64,000 bases of DNA from Gordonia hankookensis (GTDB lineage Bacteria; Actinomycetota; Actinomycetes; Mycobacteriales; Mycobacteriaceae). Position 1 is the first letter of the stretch. Every line of letters starts with the position of its first letter. The notes under the pieces were generated by a model. The model saw only the letters and a list, made by a program, of their open reading frames with translations. It made no database searches and was not told the DNA's origin. The DNA lies in NCBI RefSeq assembly GCF_014673215.1, contig NZ_JACWMS010000001.1, positions 806,001-870,000 on the forward strand. The letters run 5' to 3'. This document shows, piece by piece, positions 8,153 through 16,467 of this stretch. The position numbers and the translations under genes are program-made.

Positions 8153-8560
8153 TCAGACCGATCGCAGCCAGGAGGCCGGCGCATCGTGGTCACGGTCGTC
8201 GAGCTGTTCGGCTCGAGCGAGGTCGTCGGGTCTGGGCAGTTTCATCGCGTCCACGACGTCACGGGCGACCCCGGAGGCGACGAGCTGCTCGCGCAGACGG
8301 ATGCCTGCGGCCATCGCCGATTGCTGACAGAGCCGGAGAATCTCGCCGGCGAGGACCGTGGGCTCCTTCGACAGGGCCGAGTTGTCGATCCGCACCGACA
8401 TCGGCAGTCCCTGCGGCGTGGTGACCACCGAGACAGCACCGGAGCGCGATCGCGCCGACGACAGCGCGTGCGCCGCATCGACATCGTTCTCCTCCGCCGA
8501 TCGCCGGGTCACAGACGCCCCCGCGTGAGCGGACACGGCGCCGCCATCATGAGATGTCAT
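8153..8560 (-). CDS. Second YbaB/EbfC-like ESX-locus protein
   Basis: The 135-residue protein is a probable diverged paralogue of its downstream neighbour. A beta region (SGAVSVVTTPQGLPMSVRIDNSALSKEP) leads into a helix (TVLAGEILRLCQQSAMAAGIRLREQLVASG), the YbaB-like arrangement, followed by a polar tail. ATG at 8560 is preceded by AAGGGGGG. A gap of only 10 bp to the next YbaB-like gene suggests that they are co-expressed and possibly form a heterodimer. It is the first gene of the minus-strand ESX operon. The family assignment is moderate. Confidence 0.6.
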   Translation of the reverse strand: MTSHDGGAVSAHAGASVTRRSAEENDVDAAHALSSARSRSGAVSVVTTPQGLPMSVRIDNSALSKEPTVLAGEILRLCQQSAMAAGIRLREQLVASGVARDVVDAMKLPRPDDLARAEQLDDRDHDAPASWLRSV

Positions 8561-8894
8561 GGCGATGTACCCCCCTTCATGACACTTGGACGCGACCCGG
8601 CCTCGATCGGTTCCCCGAGCCGACGAACTGTTCCGGATCCCCCGATCGACCGCGCACACGCCATGTGGGTGTCTGCACCACGACGACCGGAGCGCACAGA
8701 TGTGTTCCGGTCGTCTGTGTTCCGGTTGTCGTCGGACGATCCTGCCATAGCAGTCGCCGAGCATCCACACAACATCCGGGTTTCCCTCTGTTCGAACGAC
8801 CGTGGGGCGTCAGGCTTCGCCAGGGGCGCGATCCGGTGGGGATCAACCGTCCCCCGCACGCCCTCCTCGCATCGCGATCGGCGATGCTGTCAGG
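8561..8894. other. 334-bp divergent intergenic region
   Basis: No gene is evident. The region separates the minus-strand ESX operon from the plus-strand CoA-transferase and should hold both promoters. A short direct repeat, GTGTTCCGGT, occurs twice at about 8702-8725. Confidence 0.5.
8744..8772 (-). promoter_or_regulatory. Candidate promoter of the ESX operon
   Basis: On the minus strand, TTGTGT (8767-8772) is separated by 17 nt from TATGGC (8744-8749). This would start transcription near 8737, about 175 nt ahead of the first YbaB-like gene. The -35 is weak. Confidence 0.3.
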
Positions 8895-10115
8895 GTGACC
8901 AACACCGACGTTTCTCTCCCGGGTGCACTCGACGGTCTCCGCGTCCTCGAACTGGGCACCCTCATCGCGGGCCCGTTCGCCGGACGCCTCCTCGGCGACA
9001 TGGGCGCCGAGGTGATCAAGATCGAGGCCCCGGGCTCCCCCGACCCGATCCGGACCTGGGGACAGGCCGAGCAGGACGGCGAGCGGGTCTATTGGACGGT
9101 CCACGCGCGCAACAAGAAGGTCATCACCCTGGACCTCAGGGCGGCAGCGGGCCGCGAGGTCTTCCTCGACCTCATCGATCACGCCGACATCGTGGTGGAG
9201 AACTTCCGGCCCGGCACCCTCGAACGATGGGACCTCGGCTACGACGTGCTCTCGGACCGAAACCCCGGGGTCATCCTGGTTCGGGTGTCCGGGTACGGAC
9301 AGACCGGACCGGCCGCGAGCCGAGCCGGGTACGCGTCGGTCGCGGAGGCCGAGAGCGGTCTGCGCTACCTGAACGGTTACCCGGGCGAGGCCCCGCCACG
9401 GCTGGCGTTGTCGCTCGGCGACACGCTCGCAGGGATGTTCGCCGCGCAGGGTGCGCTGGCCGCCGTCTACCGGCGGACGGTGACCGGCAGAGGGCAGGTG
9501 GTGGACACCGCTCTCACCGAGGCCTGTCTCGCCGTGCAGGAGTCGACGATCGCCGACTACGACCTCGCAGGCGTCGTCCGAGGCCCCTCCGGGACTCGGC
9601 TCGACGGCATCGCGCCGTCCAACCTCTATCAGGCCGCCGACGGGCTGCGCGTCGTGATCGCGGCGAATCAGGACACCGTCTTCCGCAGACTCTGCGACGC
9701 CATGGGCCGGACCGACCTCGCGACGGACCCGCGATTCGCCGACCACCGGGCTCGCGGGATCAACCAGGACGAACTCGACGGGATCATCGCCGACTGGGCC
9801 GGCGTGCACACCAGCGCCGAGCTGATCGAGATCCTCGGTACGGCGGGTGTCGTCGTCGGCCCGGTGAACACGATCGCCGAGGTGGTTCGTGACCCGCAGA
9901 TGCTGGCCCGCGACATGCTGGTGCCGCATCACGACGAGCGTCTGGGACGTGACGTGCTCGGTCCCGGCATCGTGCCGAGACTCTCCGAGAGCCCCGGTCG
10001 AGTGCGTTCGGCCGGTCCGCCGCGGCCGGGCGCACACAACGACGAGATCTATCGTGGGCTCCTCGGCCTCGACGACGACGCGGTGTCCGAGCTCACCGAG
10101 CACGGTGTCATCTGA
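8895..10115 (+). CDS. CaiB/BaiF family III CoA-transferase
   Basis: The protein is 406 residues from GTG 8895, the normal length for family III acyl-CoA transferases, which move CoA between carboxylic acids through an Asp-linked anhydride. The N-terminal LDGLRVLELGTLIAGPFAGRLLGDMGAEVIKIE is diagnostic. Further matches are ENFRPGTLERWDLGY and LALSLGDTLAGMFA, whose Asp176 aligns with the catalytic aspartate. Substrates cannot be inferred. The longer frame upstream is unlikely. GTG 8895 has only a weak AGG just before it, so the start is uncertain. Neighbours give no metabolic context. Confidence 0.85.
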   Translation: MTNTDVSLPGALDGLRVLELGTLIAGPFAGRLLGDMGAEVIKIEAPGSPDPIRTWGQAEQDGERVYWTVHARNKKVITLDLRAAAGREVFLDLIDHADIVVENFRPGTLERWDLGYDVLSDRNPGVILVRVSGYGQTGPAASRAGYASVAEAESGLRYLNGYPGEAPPRLALSLGDTLAGMFAAQGALAAVYRRTVTGRGQVVDTALTEACLAVQESTIADYDLAGVVRGPSGTRLDGIAPSNLYQAADGLRVVIAANQDTVFRRLCDAMGRTDLATDPRFADHRARGINQDELDGIIADWAGVHTSAELIEILGTAGVVVGPVNTIAEVVRDPQMLARDMLVPHHDERLGRDVLGPGIVPRLSESPGRVRSAGPPRPGAHNDEIYRGLLGLDDDAVSELTEHGVI

Positions 10116-10277
10116 ACGGTCGTGTCTGAGCGGTTGCGATCGCCACGCGCCGGCGAATGTGGCTGGTCAGCGCCCCGTCACAAGTCCCCGGGAATCCGGC
10201 GGCGAATTCGACCTTCGGTAGACTCCTGCAACGATGGCGTGCACTCCATCAAACGATCTACAGGGGGACCATTCCGC

Positions 10278-11738
10278 ATGACGTACGACGACTCCCGGAG
10301 TGTGGACGATTCCGGCGTACCGGCGCCCCCGCCGTGGCTCCAGTTCGCCGAACCCGAGCCACCCGCGGCGCCCGAACCCGCACCTCATGAGCAGTCCGCG
10401 TATCCGTCTGCGGCAGAGCCGATGCGTCAGGACGTGCCCGCAGGCCCGACACGCGCGGATCATCGGGATCCGCGGTCCGACCATCAGGCGGCCGCCGATC
10501 GGGGTGTCGGACAACCGGAGCAGACCACCGGGCTCCCGACTGCCGAGAGCGGCGCATGGCCCGCCGACGGCGCCGCTACGCAGCGACCGCCCGGCGGGAT
10601 GCCGCAGGCACCCGGGCTGCCACCCCGGGGCGTGCCGGCGCAGTACCCGCCACCGGCACCCCCTCAGCAGAACCATCCACCGCAGATGCCCCCGGGCGGG
10701 CCCGTGCCCGCACCCCCGTTCGGTCCGGGCGCGCCCTACGGTGGCCCGTTCGGCGGTCCCCCGATGGGTGCTCCCGGATACGGCGACCCGCAGGCCGGAC
10801 CCGGACTCGACGAGGTCGCCCTGATCCGCAAGGCCCGCCGGGCGCCGAGCCGCGGGTGGCGCCGTGCCGTGCACACGATGTCGGCAGGCGCGATCAACCC
10901 CGGCGAGTCACCTGCCGACATCGAATACCAACACCTGCTCGACCGGGTCAATCGGCCGGTTCGCGGTGACTACCGGATCGCCGTGTTGTCTCTCAAGGGA
11001 GGCGTCGGCAAGACCACCACCACGGTGGGATTGGGTTCCACGTTCGCGTCGTTGCGTGGCGACCGTGTCATCGCCGTCGACGCCAATCCCGACCTCGGGA
11101 CGCTGGCCCAGCGGATCCCGCAGCAGACCCGCTCCACGGTGCGCGATCTGCTCGCCGACCCCAACGTCTACCGTTACTCCGACGTCCGCGCACACACGTC
11201 CCAGTCGCCGAGTCGGTTGGAAGTCCTTGCTTCCGAACGTGATCCGGCGATGGCCGAGGCATTCAGCGACGAGGAGTACCGCGGCGTCATGCGGATCCTC
11301 CAGCGCTTCTACAACATCATCATCACCGATTGCGGCACCGGTCTGAGTCATTCGGCGATGAACGGTGTCCTGGACATGGCCAACTCGATCATCCTGGTCA
11401 GTTCACCGGCGATGGACGGGGCGCGCAGCGCGGGCGCCACTCTCGACTGGCTCGAGGCGCACGGCTACGGCCGTCTGGCCTCCCGCGCCGTCGTCGTGCT
11501 GAGTTCATCGCGGCCGGGCGCATCCACGATCGACACCGATCAACTGGGTCAGCACTTCCTGACCCGATGCCGCGCTGTGCATCAGGTCCCGTTCGACGAC
11601 CATCTGTCCGAGGGCGCGGACGTGGACCTCGATCTGGTGAGCAAACAGACGCGGCGCGCCTTCGCAGAACTGGCGGCCACCATCGCCGACGACTTCGCAT
11701 CGGCGTCGTCGGAGCGCGAGGAGCCCTTCTACCCGTAG
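10278..11738 (+). CDS. EspI-like MinD/ParA-type ATPase of the ESX locus
   Basis: The 486-residue protein has about 200 N-terminal residues rich in Pro, Gly and Ala, followed by a deviant-Walker ATPase domain. The P-loop LKGGVGKTTTT has its lysines at 240 and 245, the Walker A' aspartate is in VIAVDANPDLGTLA, and IIITDCGTGLSHSAM is the Walker B region. The same architecture is seen in EspI (Rv3876), Rv3888c and Rv0530 of mycobacteria, where a Pro-rich tail precedes a MinD-like ATPase in or near ESX loci. ATG 10278 follows AGGGGGA. It supports reading the divergent cluster as an ESX locus. Confidence 0.85.
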   Translation: MTYDDSRSVDDSGVPAPPPWLQFAEPEPPAAPEPAPHEQSAYPSAAEPMRQDVPAGPTRADHRDPRSDHQAAADRGVGQPEQTTGLPTAESGAWPADGAATQRPPGGMPQAPGLPPRGVPAQYPPPAPPQQNHPPQMPPGGPVPAPPFGPGAPYGGPFGGPPMGAPGYGDPQAGPGLDEVALIRKARRAPSRGWRRAVHTMSAGAINPGESPADIEYQHLLDRVNRPVRGDYRIAVLSLKGGVGKTTTTVGLGSTFASLRGDRVIAVDANPDLGTLAQRIPQQTRSTVRDLLADPNVYRYSDVRAHTSQSPSRLEVLASERDPAMAEAFSDEEYRGVMRILQRFYNIIITDCGTGLSHSAMNGVLDMANSIILVSSPAMDGARSAGATLDWLEAHGYGRLASRAVVVLSSSRPGASTIDTDQLGQHFLTRCRAVHQVPFDDHLSEGADVDLDLVSKQTRRAFAELAATIADDFASASSEREEPFYP

Positions 11739-11749
11739 GAATCCCGGCC

Positions 11750-12379
11750 TCAGGCACGCGGGTCCTCACCGACCGCACCTCGGGATCGATGCCAGCGGCG
11801 ACCGAGATGGATCGCGGTCGGAATCACCACCGTCAGCACCGACGCGATGATGAACAGTTCGATGTTGTCCCGGATGATCGCCACCTGTCCGAGGAAGTAG
11901 CCGAGGAGGATGATCCCGGCCGCCCACACCACGCTGCCGAGGACGCTGAACAGGGTGAAGATCCGATAGGGCATCCCGGTGAAGCCTGCGACCACCGGCG
12001 TGAGGGTGCGGATGATCCCGACGAAGCGTGCGAAGAACACCGTCAGAGCTCCGAAACGGTCGAAGTACCGATGGGTTCGTTCCAGCGGCTCCGGACCGAT
12101 CCAGCGCATCAGGCGACCCTCGACGACACCGGAGCCGAGACGCCGACCGATGAGGTAACCGAGTTGGTCGCCGAGGATCGCCGCCAGCGGGACGGCGACG
12201 CACAGCAACCACAGCGGCGCGAACGGATCCGGTTGCGCCGCAAACACCCCCGCAGTGAACAGCACCGAGTCGCCGGGAAACACGAATCCGATCAGCAGGC
12301 CGGTCTCGACGAAGATCAGGATGCACAGACCGATCAGCCCGCCGGTCGCGAGGAAGGTGTCGATGTCGAACGGGTTCAT
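11750..12379 (-). CDS. DedA/SNARE-associated family membrane protein
   Basis: The 209-residue polytopic membrane protein has the DedA family motifs ETGLLIGFVFPGDSVLFTAGVFA, AAILGDQLGYLIGRRLG and FGALTVFFARFVGIIRTLTPVVAGFTGMPYRIFTLFSVLGSVVWA. DedA proteins act in membrane lipid recycling (undecaprenyl-phosphate or phospholipid flipping) and envelope homeostasis. The length is standard. It is convergent with the ATPase gene, only 11 bp apart. Confidence 0.9.
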   Translation of the reverse strand: MNPFDIDTFLATGGLIGLCILIFVETGLLIGFVFPGDSVLFTAGVFAAQPDPFAPLWLLCVAVPLAAILGDQLGYLIGRRLGSGVVEGRLMRWIGPEPLERTHRYFDRFGALTVFFARFVGIIRTLTPVVAGFTGMPYRIFTLFSVLGSVVWAAGIILLGYFLGQVAIIRDNIELFIIASVLTVVIPTAIHLGRRWHRSRGAVGEDPRA

Positions 12380-12594
12380 CGCCTTCAGCCTACGGAGAAG
12401 CGCCGCCTCGCCGCCTGATCCGGGCCGTCGGATCCGGTGTTCGACGGCCGGAGGTTAACTCGATGCAACATCTCGCGCAGATTGTGCCAACGTGCGGTTT
12501 ACTCATGGGTAACGACGCCCGGCGGCCGGTGTCGATCCACTCCCACCGCCGGACCGAACAAGCGATCACACCGATGTGAAGACGAGGAGGCCCT

Positions 12595-13692
12595 GTGTCC
12601 GGTTCCACGCACCAGCCCGCCACGGGCTCGCGGCCCCACACCCGCACCAACACCGGAAAAGGGCCCGCGCTCCGGCCGGTGAGTGACACCCAGATCCGCG
12701 TCGAGTACCTCACGATTCACGGCTATCGCCGCGCCTACCGCATCGCGGGCAGCGGACCGGCGCTGTTGCTGATCCACGGCATCGGCGACAACTCGTCGAC
12801 CTGGGACGACGTGATACCGACCCTGGCGCAGCACTACACGGTGATCGCGCCGGACCTCCTCGGACACGGCAAGTCGGAGAAGCCGCGCGCCGACTACTCG
12901 GTGCCTGCCTTCGCCAACGGGATGCGCGACCTGCTCGTGGTACTCGGCCACACCAAGGTCACCGTCGTGGGCCACTCCCTCGGGGGCGGCGTGGCCATGC
13001 AGTTCTGCTATCAGTTCCCACGTTTCGTCGAGCGACTGGTACTCGTGGCCGCCGGCGGCGTGACGCGTGACGTCAATCCCGCGCTTCGCCTCGTCTCGAT
13101 GCCCGTGGCACACGAGATCCTCACCATGCTCCGGGTGCCCGGCGTGCTCCCGACGCTGCGCACGGCGGCACGGAGCCTCGCCGCGGCTCCCGCGGTGCCG
13201 GGCGCCCCGTCGATGTCGTTGCGACGGCTCCTCAACGACCACGAGGATCTGGTGCGGGTACTGGGCGACCTCGCCGATCCGACGGCGTCGGCGGCATTCC
13301 TCCGTACCCTGCGCGCTGTGGTGGACTGGCGTGGACAGGTGGTCACGATGATGGACCGGAGCTATCTCACCGAACGTCTTCCGGTCCTGCTCATCTGGGG
13401 CGACGAGGACCCGGTCATCCCCTACCACCACGCGCAGCTCGCACACTCGGCCATTCCGCACTCCGAGCTCGAGACGTTCTCCGGCTGCGGACATTTCCCG
13501 TTCCACACCGACCCGGAACGGTTCACCAAGGTCATCATCGATTTCATCGAGCAGAACGAGGCGGTGGTGTTCGATCCCGCCAATTGGCGCCAACTGCTCT
13601 CCGAGGGGCAACAACGGGGTGGATTCGCCGGCGACGACGAGACGGTCGAGGCCGTCCTCGAAGCGATCGAGGACGAGCGCAGCGCCACCTGA
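12595..13692 (+). CDS. Alpha/beta-fold hydrolase
   Basis: The 365-residue protein has the alpha/beta hydrolase core: oxyanion motif LLIHGIGDNSSTW (about 59-70), nucleophile elbow GHSLGG with Ser128, an acidic residue in IWGDEDPVIP, and His in FSGCGHFPFH. An extra approximately 30-residue polar N-terminus and a roughly 40-residue acidic C-terminal tail flank the domain. It resembles the mycobacterial Rv2715 group, whose substrate is not established. The GTG start is preceded by GAGGAGG. Confidence 0.85.
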   Translation: MSGSTHQPATGSRPHTRTNTGKGPALRPVSDTQIRVEYLTIHGYRRAYRIAGSGPALLLIHGIGDNSSTWDDVIPTLAQHYTVIAPDLLGHGKSEKPRADYSVPAFANGMRDLLVVLGHTKVTVVGHSLGGGVAMQFCYQFPRFVERLVLVAAGGVTRDVNPALRLVSMPVAHEILTMLRVPGVLPTLRTAARSLAAAPAVPGAPSMSLRRLLNDHEDLVRVLGDLADPTASAAFLRTLRAVVDWRGQVVTMMDRSYLTERLPVLLIWGDEDPVIPYHHAQLAHSAIPHSELETFSGCGHFPFHTDPERFTKVIIDFIEQNEAVVFDPANWRQLLSEGQQRGGFAGDDETVEAVLEAIEDERSAT

Positions 13693-13747
13693 CGACCCGG
13701 TCACACGAATGATTCACGGGTCGCGGTCCTCATGCGATGATGTGCCG

Positions 13748-14236
13748 ATGACCTACCCGGGACAACCCCCGAACGATCCCCGTCACGACCCGGACGGCTG
13801 GTCGCAGGCCCCCTACGGCCGCCCGTATGACCCCTACGCCCAGGGAACCCCGCATCCAGCCGGTCCATACCCGCAGGCACATCCGTACGCCTCCGCACCG
13901 GGCACGCAGCCCTACGGCGCCGGGTACCCGGGCATGGATCCGTGGGCGCCCTTCGGGCGCGACCCGATCACCGGACTGCCGTTCTCCGACAAGTCCAAGG
14001 TGGTCGCGGGACTGTTGCAGATCTTTCTCGGCAGCCTCGGTGTCGGACGGTTCTATCTCGGTGACTTTCAGACCGGTGGAATCCAGCTCGGACTCACTGT
14101 CATCGGCTGGATCACCGCGATCTTCTTCGTCGGATTCCTTGTTCTCCTCGGGGTGGGCATCTGGGCCCTGATCGACGGGATCATGATGCTCACCGGGAGC
14201 GTGCGCGACAAGAACGGTCTGCCGCTACGGCCCTGA
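13748..14236 (+). CDS. TM2-domain membrane protein
   Basis: The 162-residue protein has a Pro/Gly/Tyr-rich cytoplasmic N-terminus (about 1-75) followed by a TM2 domain: KSKVVAGLLQIFLGSLGVGRFYLGDFQTGGIQLGLTVIGW, then a second hydrophobic helix. The G-x-x-G-x-x-R-F-Y-L-G motif is diagnostic of the family. The function is unknown. ATG 13748 was chosen because the longer frame overlaps the preceding hydrolase gene. The 3' end overlaps the convergent gene at 14225 by 12 bp. Confidence 0.85.
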   Translation: MTYPGQPPNDPRHDPDGWSQAPYGRPYDPYAQGTPHPAGPYPQAHPYASAPGTQPYGAGYPGMDPWAPFGRDPITGLPFSDKSKVVAGLLQIFLGSLGVGRFYLGDFQTGGIQLGLTVIGWITAIFFVGFLVLLGVGIWALIDGIMMLTGSVRDKNGLPLRP

Positions 14237-16240
14237 TCCAGATGCCGCCACCGTGGGATCGACGGCTCGGCGGTGCAGCTCGGCGGCAACCCGGGCCGGC
14301 GAGTTCACCTCACCGTATCCGCGATAACCGTTGCGGCGACAGACGATCTCGAAGAACAGGTCCTCGCCGATCGTCGGTGTGAAGAAGTGAAAGAACTCGC
14401 CGCCGTCGTCATCGGCGTCGTAGAGGACATCGAAGGTACGCATCTGTTCGATCATCGCGTCGGACAAGTCGAATCGCGCGATCAGATCGTCGTAGTAGTT
14501 GTCGGGGATGGGCAATGCGCGCAGCCCGCGGGCCCGACATCGTCGCGCAGTGTCGAAGATGTCGTCGCAGGCGAACGCGGCATGCGTGAGACCGCCGGGG
14601 CGGCGCAGGGGGCCGTGGTCATCGAGCTGGGTGGGCACCATCGACGCGACGATGCGGACTGCCGAGCCCGACGAGGTGGGCAGCGTCAATGCCTGACTTC
14701 GCATGGTGCCCACGGCATCCGGGATGTCGAGACCGTCATCCACCCACATACCGAACACCGAACGCAGCAGCAGCATGGCGCCTTCCCAGTCGGCGGTGGG
14801 GATCCCGAGTCCGACATGGTCGACCCCGGTGAAGAGTTTCGACGGCGGCGCGGCGCGGCGCGGCACGAGGTCGAACCGCTCCTGCCATTCCGACGCGGAG
14901 GCGACGGCGCGCAAGTCGATGGCCAGCGTCTCCGTCACGTCGAGTCGCACCACCTCGTCGCCCGACGCCGGGGCCACCGTGCCCGGCGCGGGGACCGGCG
15001 CGACGGCGACGTCGAAGTCGGCGGCACGCTGCTCCCACGCGGCCGGATTGTCACTGCGAAGGCCTATCTGCGCAATCGTCGGCATGTCGGCGGGCACCCC
15101 CGGAGCCGTCCACACGGTGCCCGCGGTCGCATCGACGACGACCGCGATGTCGGCGTCCCGGTACAGCCGTAGTCCGGTGACGCTGTCGACGCCTTGGAGG
15201 TCGAATCCGATGTACGACAAGCACTCCGCGATTCGCGGCGCCAGCACCGGACCGGCGGCCACCCGGACCGAGACGATGTCTCCGGCCGCGGCGGGGCCCC
15301 GCGACGGCACGTCGACGACTCCGCCTGCCGCTACGGCGTCGGCAGCGGCCCCGACAATCGGGCACGCACCGGTCTCGTCGGCGATCTCCGCGAGATACCG
15401 CAACGAACGATGGGCGTCGCGCGCGGTGCGGCCGGCATCCGCGTGCCGGAAGAGATCGCTGAACACCTCCAGCGACCATGGCCCACGATAACCGCTCGCC
15501 TGCACGGCCCGGATGAACGTGGCGAGGTCGAAGTTGCCCTGACCGGGCAGGCATCGGTGATGGCGGCTCCACTGCAGGAGGTCCATCCGCATCGCCGGGG
15601 CGTCCGCGAGCTGAAGGAAGAACATCGAATCCGCGTCCATCTCCGCGATCCCGGCGGGATCGTCACCCCGGGACAAGATGTGGAAGCTGTCGAGACAGTT
15701 CCCGAGAACCGGATCGCCCACCGCGGCGACCAACCGTGCGGCGTGGCGGTAGTCGTTCACATGAGTTCCCCAGGCCAGCGCCTCGTACGCCAGCCGCTTG
15801 CCCCGACGCCGGGCGACCTCGGCTGCCGCGCCGAGCTGCGCAACGAGTCGGGCGTCGTCGGCGACGGCCCCCGGCAACGGCGAGGAACAGACCAGCAACA
15901 GATCGCATCCCAACGCGTCCATCAGGTCGAACTTTCGCTCGAGCCGGATCAGGTTTCGCGCGAATCGTTCGTCGTCGGCGCTGTCGAGGTCACGGAACGG
16001 CTGGTAGAGGTCGATGGAGAGCCCGCGGTCGGCGGCGGCGGAGGCGATCCGGTGCGGCGAGAAGGGCGACGCGACGAGGTCGGGCTCGAAGATCTCCACG
16101 CCGTCGAAGCCGGCGGCCGCAGCGGCGTCGAGCTTCTCGTCGAGGGTGCCCGACAAGCACACCGTGGCAATGGACGTGCGCGGCAGCATATCCCCCCGGT
16201 CGGGAACCGTCTGCTGAGTCCGCCTGGCGGCTGTGGTCAT
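14225..16240 (-). CDS. Bifunctional 3-dehydroshikimate dehydratase-like / HPPD-like protein
   Basis: The 671-residue fusion has an N-terminal xylose-isomerase-like TIM barrel (about 20-280; ATVCLSGTLDEKLDAAAAAGFDGVEIFEPDL, FHILSRGDDP, WSLEVFSD). Its C-terminal VOC region is like 4-hydroxyphenylpyruvate dioxygenase, with a His-His-Glu metal triad in GVDHVGLG, LTHAAFACDD and FFEIVCRR. Fusions of this kind (QsuB/QuiC type) convert 3-dehydroshikimate to protocatechuate, the entry to ring cleavage. ATG 16240 has GGAGG 6 nt upstream. The divergent transporter and the dehydrogenase nearby support a shikimate/quinate catabolic role. Confidence 0.88.
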   Translation of the reverse strand: MTTAARRTQQTVPDRGDMLPRTSIATVCLSGTLDEKLDAAAAAGFDGVEIFEPDLVASPFSPHRIASAAADRGLSIDLYQPFRDLDSADDERFARNLIRLERKFDLMDALGCDLLLVCSSPLPGAVADDARLVAQLGAAAEVARRRGKRLAYEALAWGTHVNDYRHAARLVAAVGDPVLGNCLDSFHILSRGDDPAGIAEMDADSMFFLQLADAPAMRMDLLQWSRHHRCLPGQGNFDLATFIRAVQASGYRGPWSLEVFSDLFRHADAGRTARDAHRSLRYLAEIADETGACPIVGAAADAVAAGGVVDVPSRGPAAAGDIVSVRVAAGPVLAPRIAECLSYIGFDLQGVDSVTGLRLYRDADIAVVVDATAGTVWTAPGVPADMPTIAQIGLRSDNPAAWEQRAADFDVAVAPVPAPGTVAPASGDEVVRLDVTETLAIDLRAVASASEWQERFDLVPRRAAPPSKLFTGVDHVGLGIPTADWEGAMLLLRSVFGMWVDDGLDIPDAVGTMRSQALTLPTSSGSAVRIVASMVPTQLDDHGPLRRPGGLTHAAFACDDIFDTARRCRARGLRALPIPDNYYDDLIARFDLSDAMIEQMRTFDVLYDADDDGGEFFHFFTPTIGEDLFFEIVCRRNGYRGYGEVNSPARVAAELHRRAVDPTVAASGSGP

Positions 16241-16286
16241 CGTCAACCTCCGTGAGTGACGTGGGACACTAGGGCGACCTAAATGT

Positions 16287-16300
16287 ACCAAACAGTTCAT
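16287..16300. promoter_or_regulatory. Operator-like half site 1 (shikimate module)
   Basis: ACCAAACAGTTCAT is present here. Its reverse complement reappears at 16369-16382 with 12 of 14 bases matching. The pair flanks the centre of the divergent promoter region, as expected for repressor sites serving both genes. Confidence 0.5.
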
Positions 16301-16368
16301 TAACGCGCCCATACTCGATCGACGATCGCACCTTTCACAACCCGTTCACCTCTGCAAATAGAGTTTTT

Positions 16369-16382
16369 ATGAACTATCTGGT
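16369..16382. promoter_or_regulatory. Operator-like half site 2 (shikimate module)
   Basis: ATGAACTATCTGGT is the inverted counterpart of site 1 and lies 8 bp before the -35 of the transporter promoter. The GTTCAT core recurs before the tetR gene, so the TetR protein is the likely binder. Confidence 0.5.
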
Positions 16383-16390
16383 TAGTTGTC

Positions 16391-16419
16391 TTGACGCCGT
16401 GGAACCAGCTTTGTAGTCT
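16391..16419 (+). promoter_or_regulatory. Promoter of the MHS transporter gene
   Basis: TTGACG (16391-16396), a 17-nt spacer and TAGTCT (16414-16419) make a good sigma-70-type promoter about 48 bp before the ATG. Confidence 0.55.
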
Positions 16420-16467
16420 CAGTCACACGCCGCCCACGTGGTGGCGCCCACCACACCTGGAGGACCG

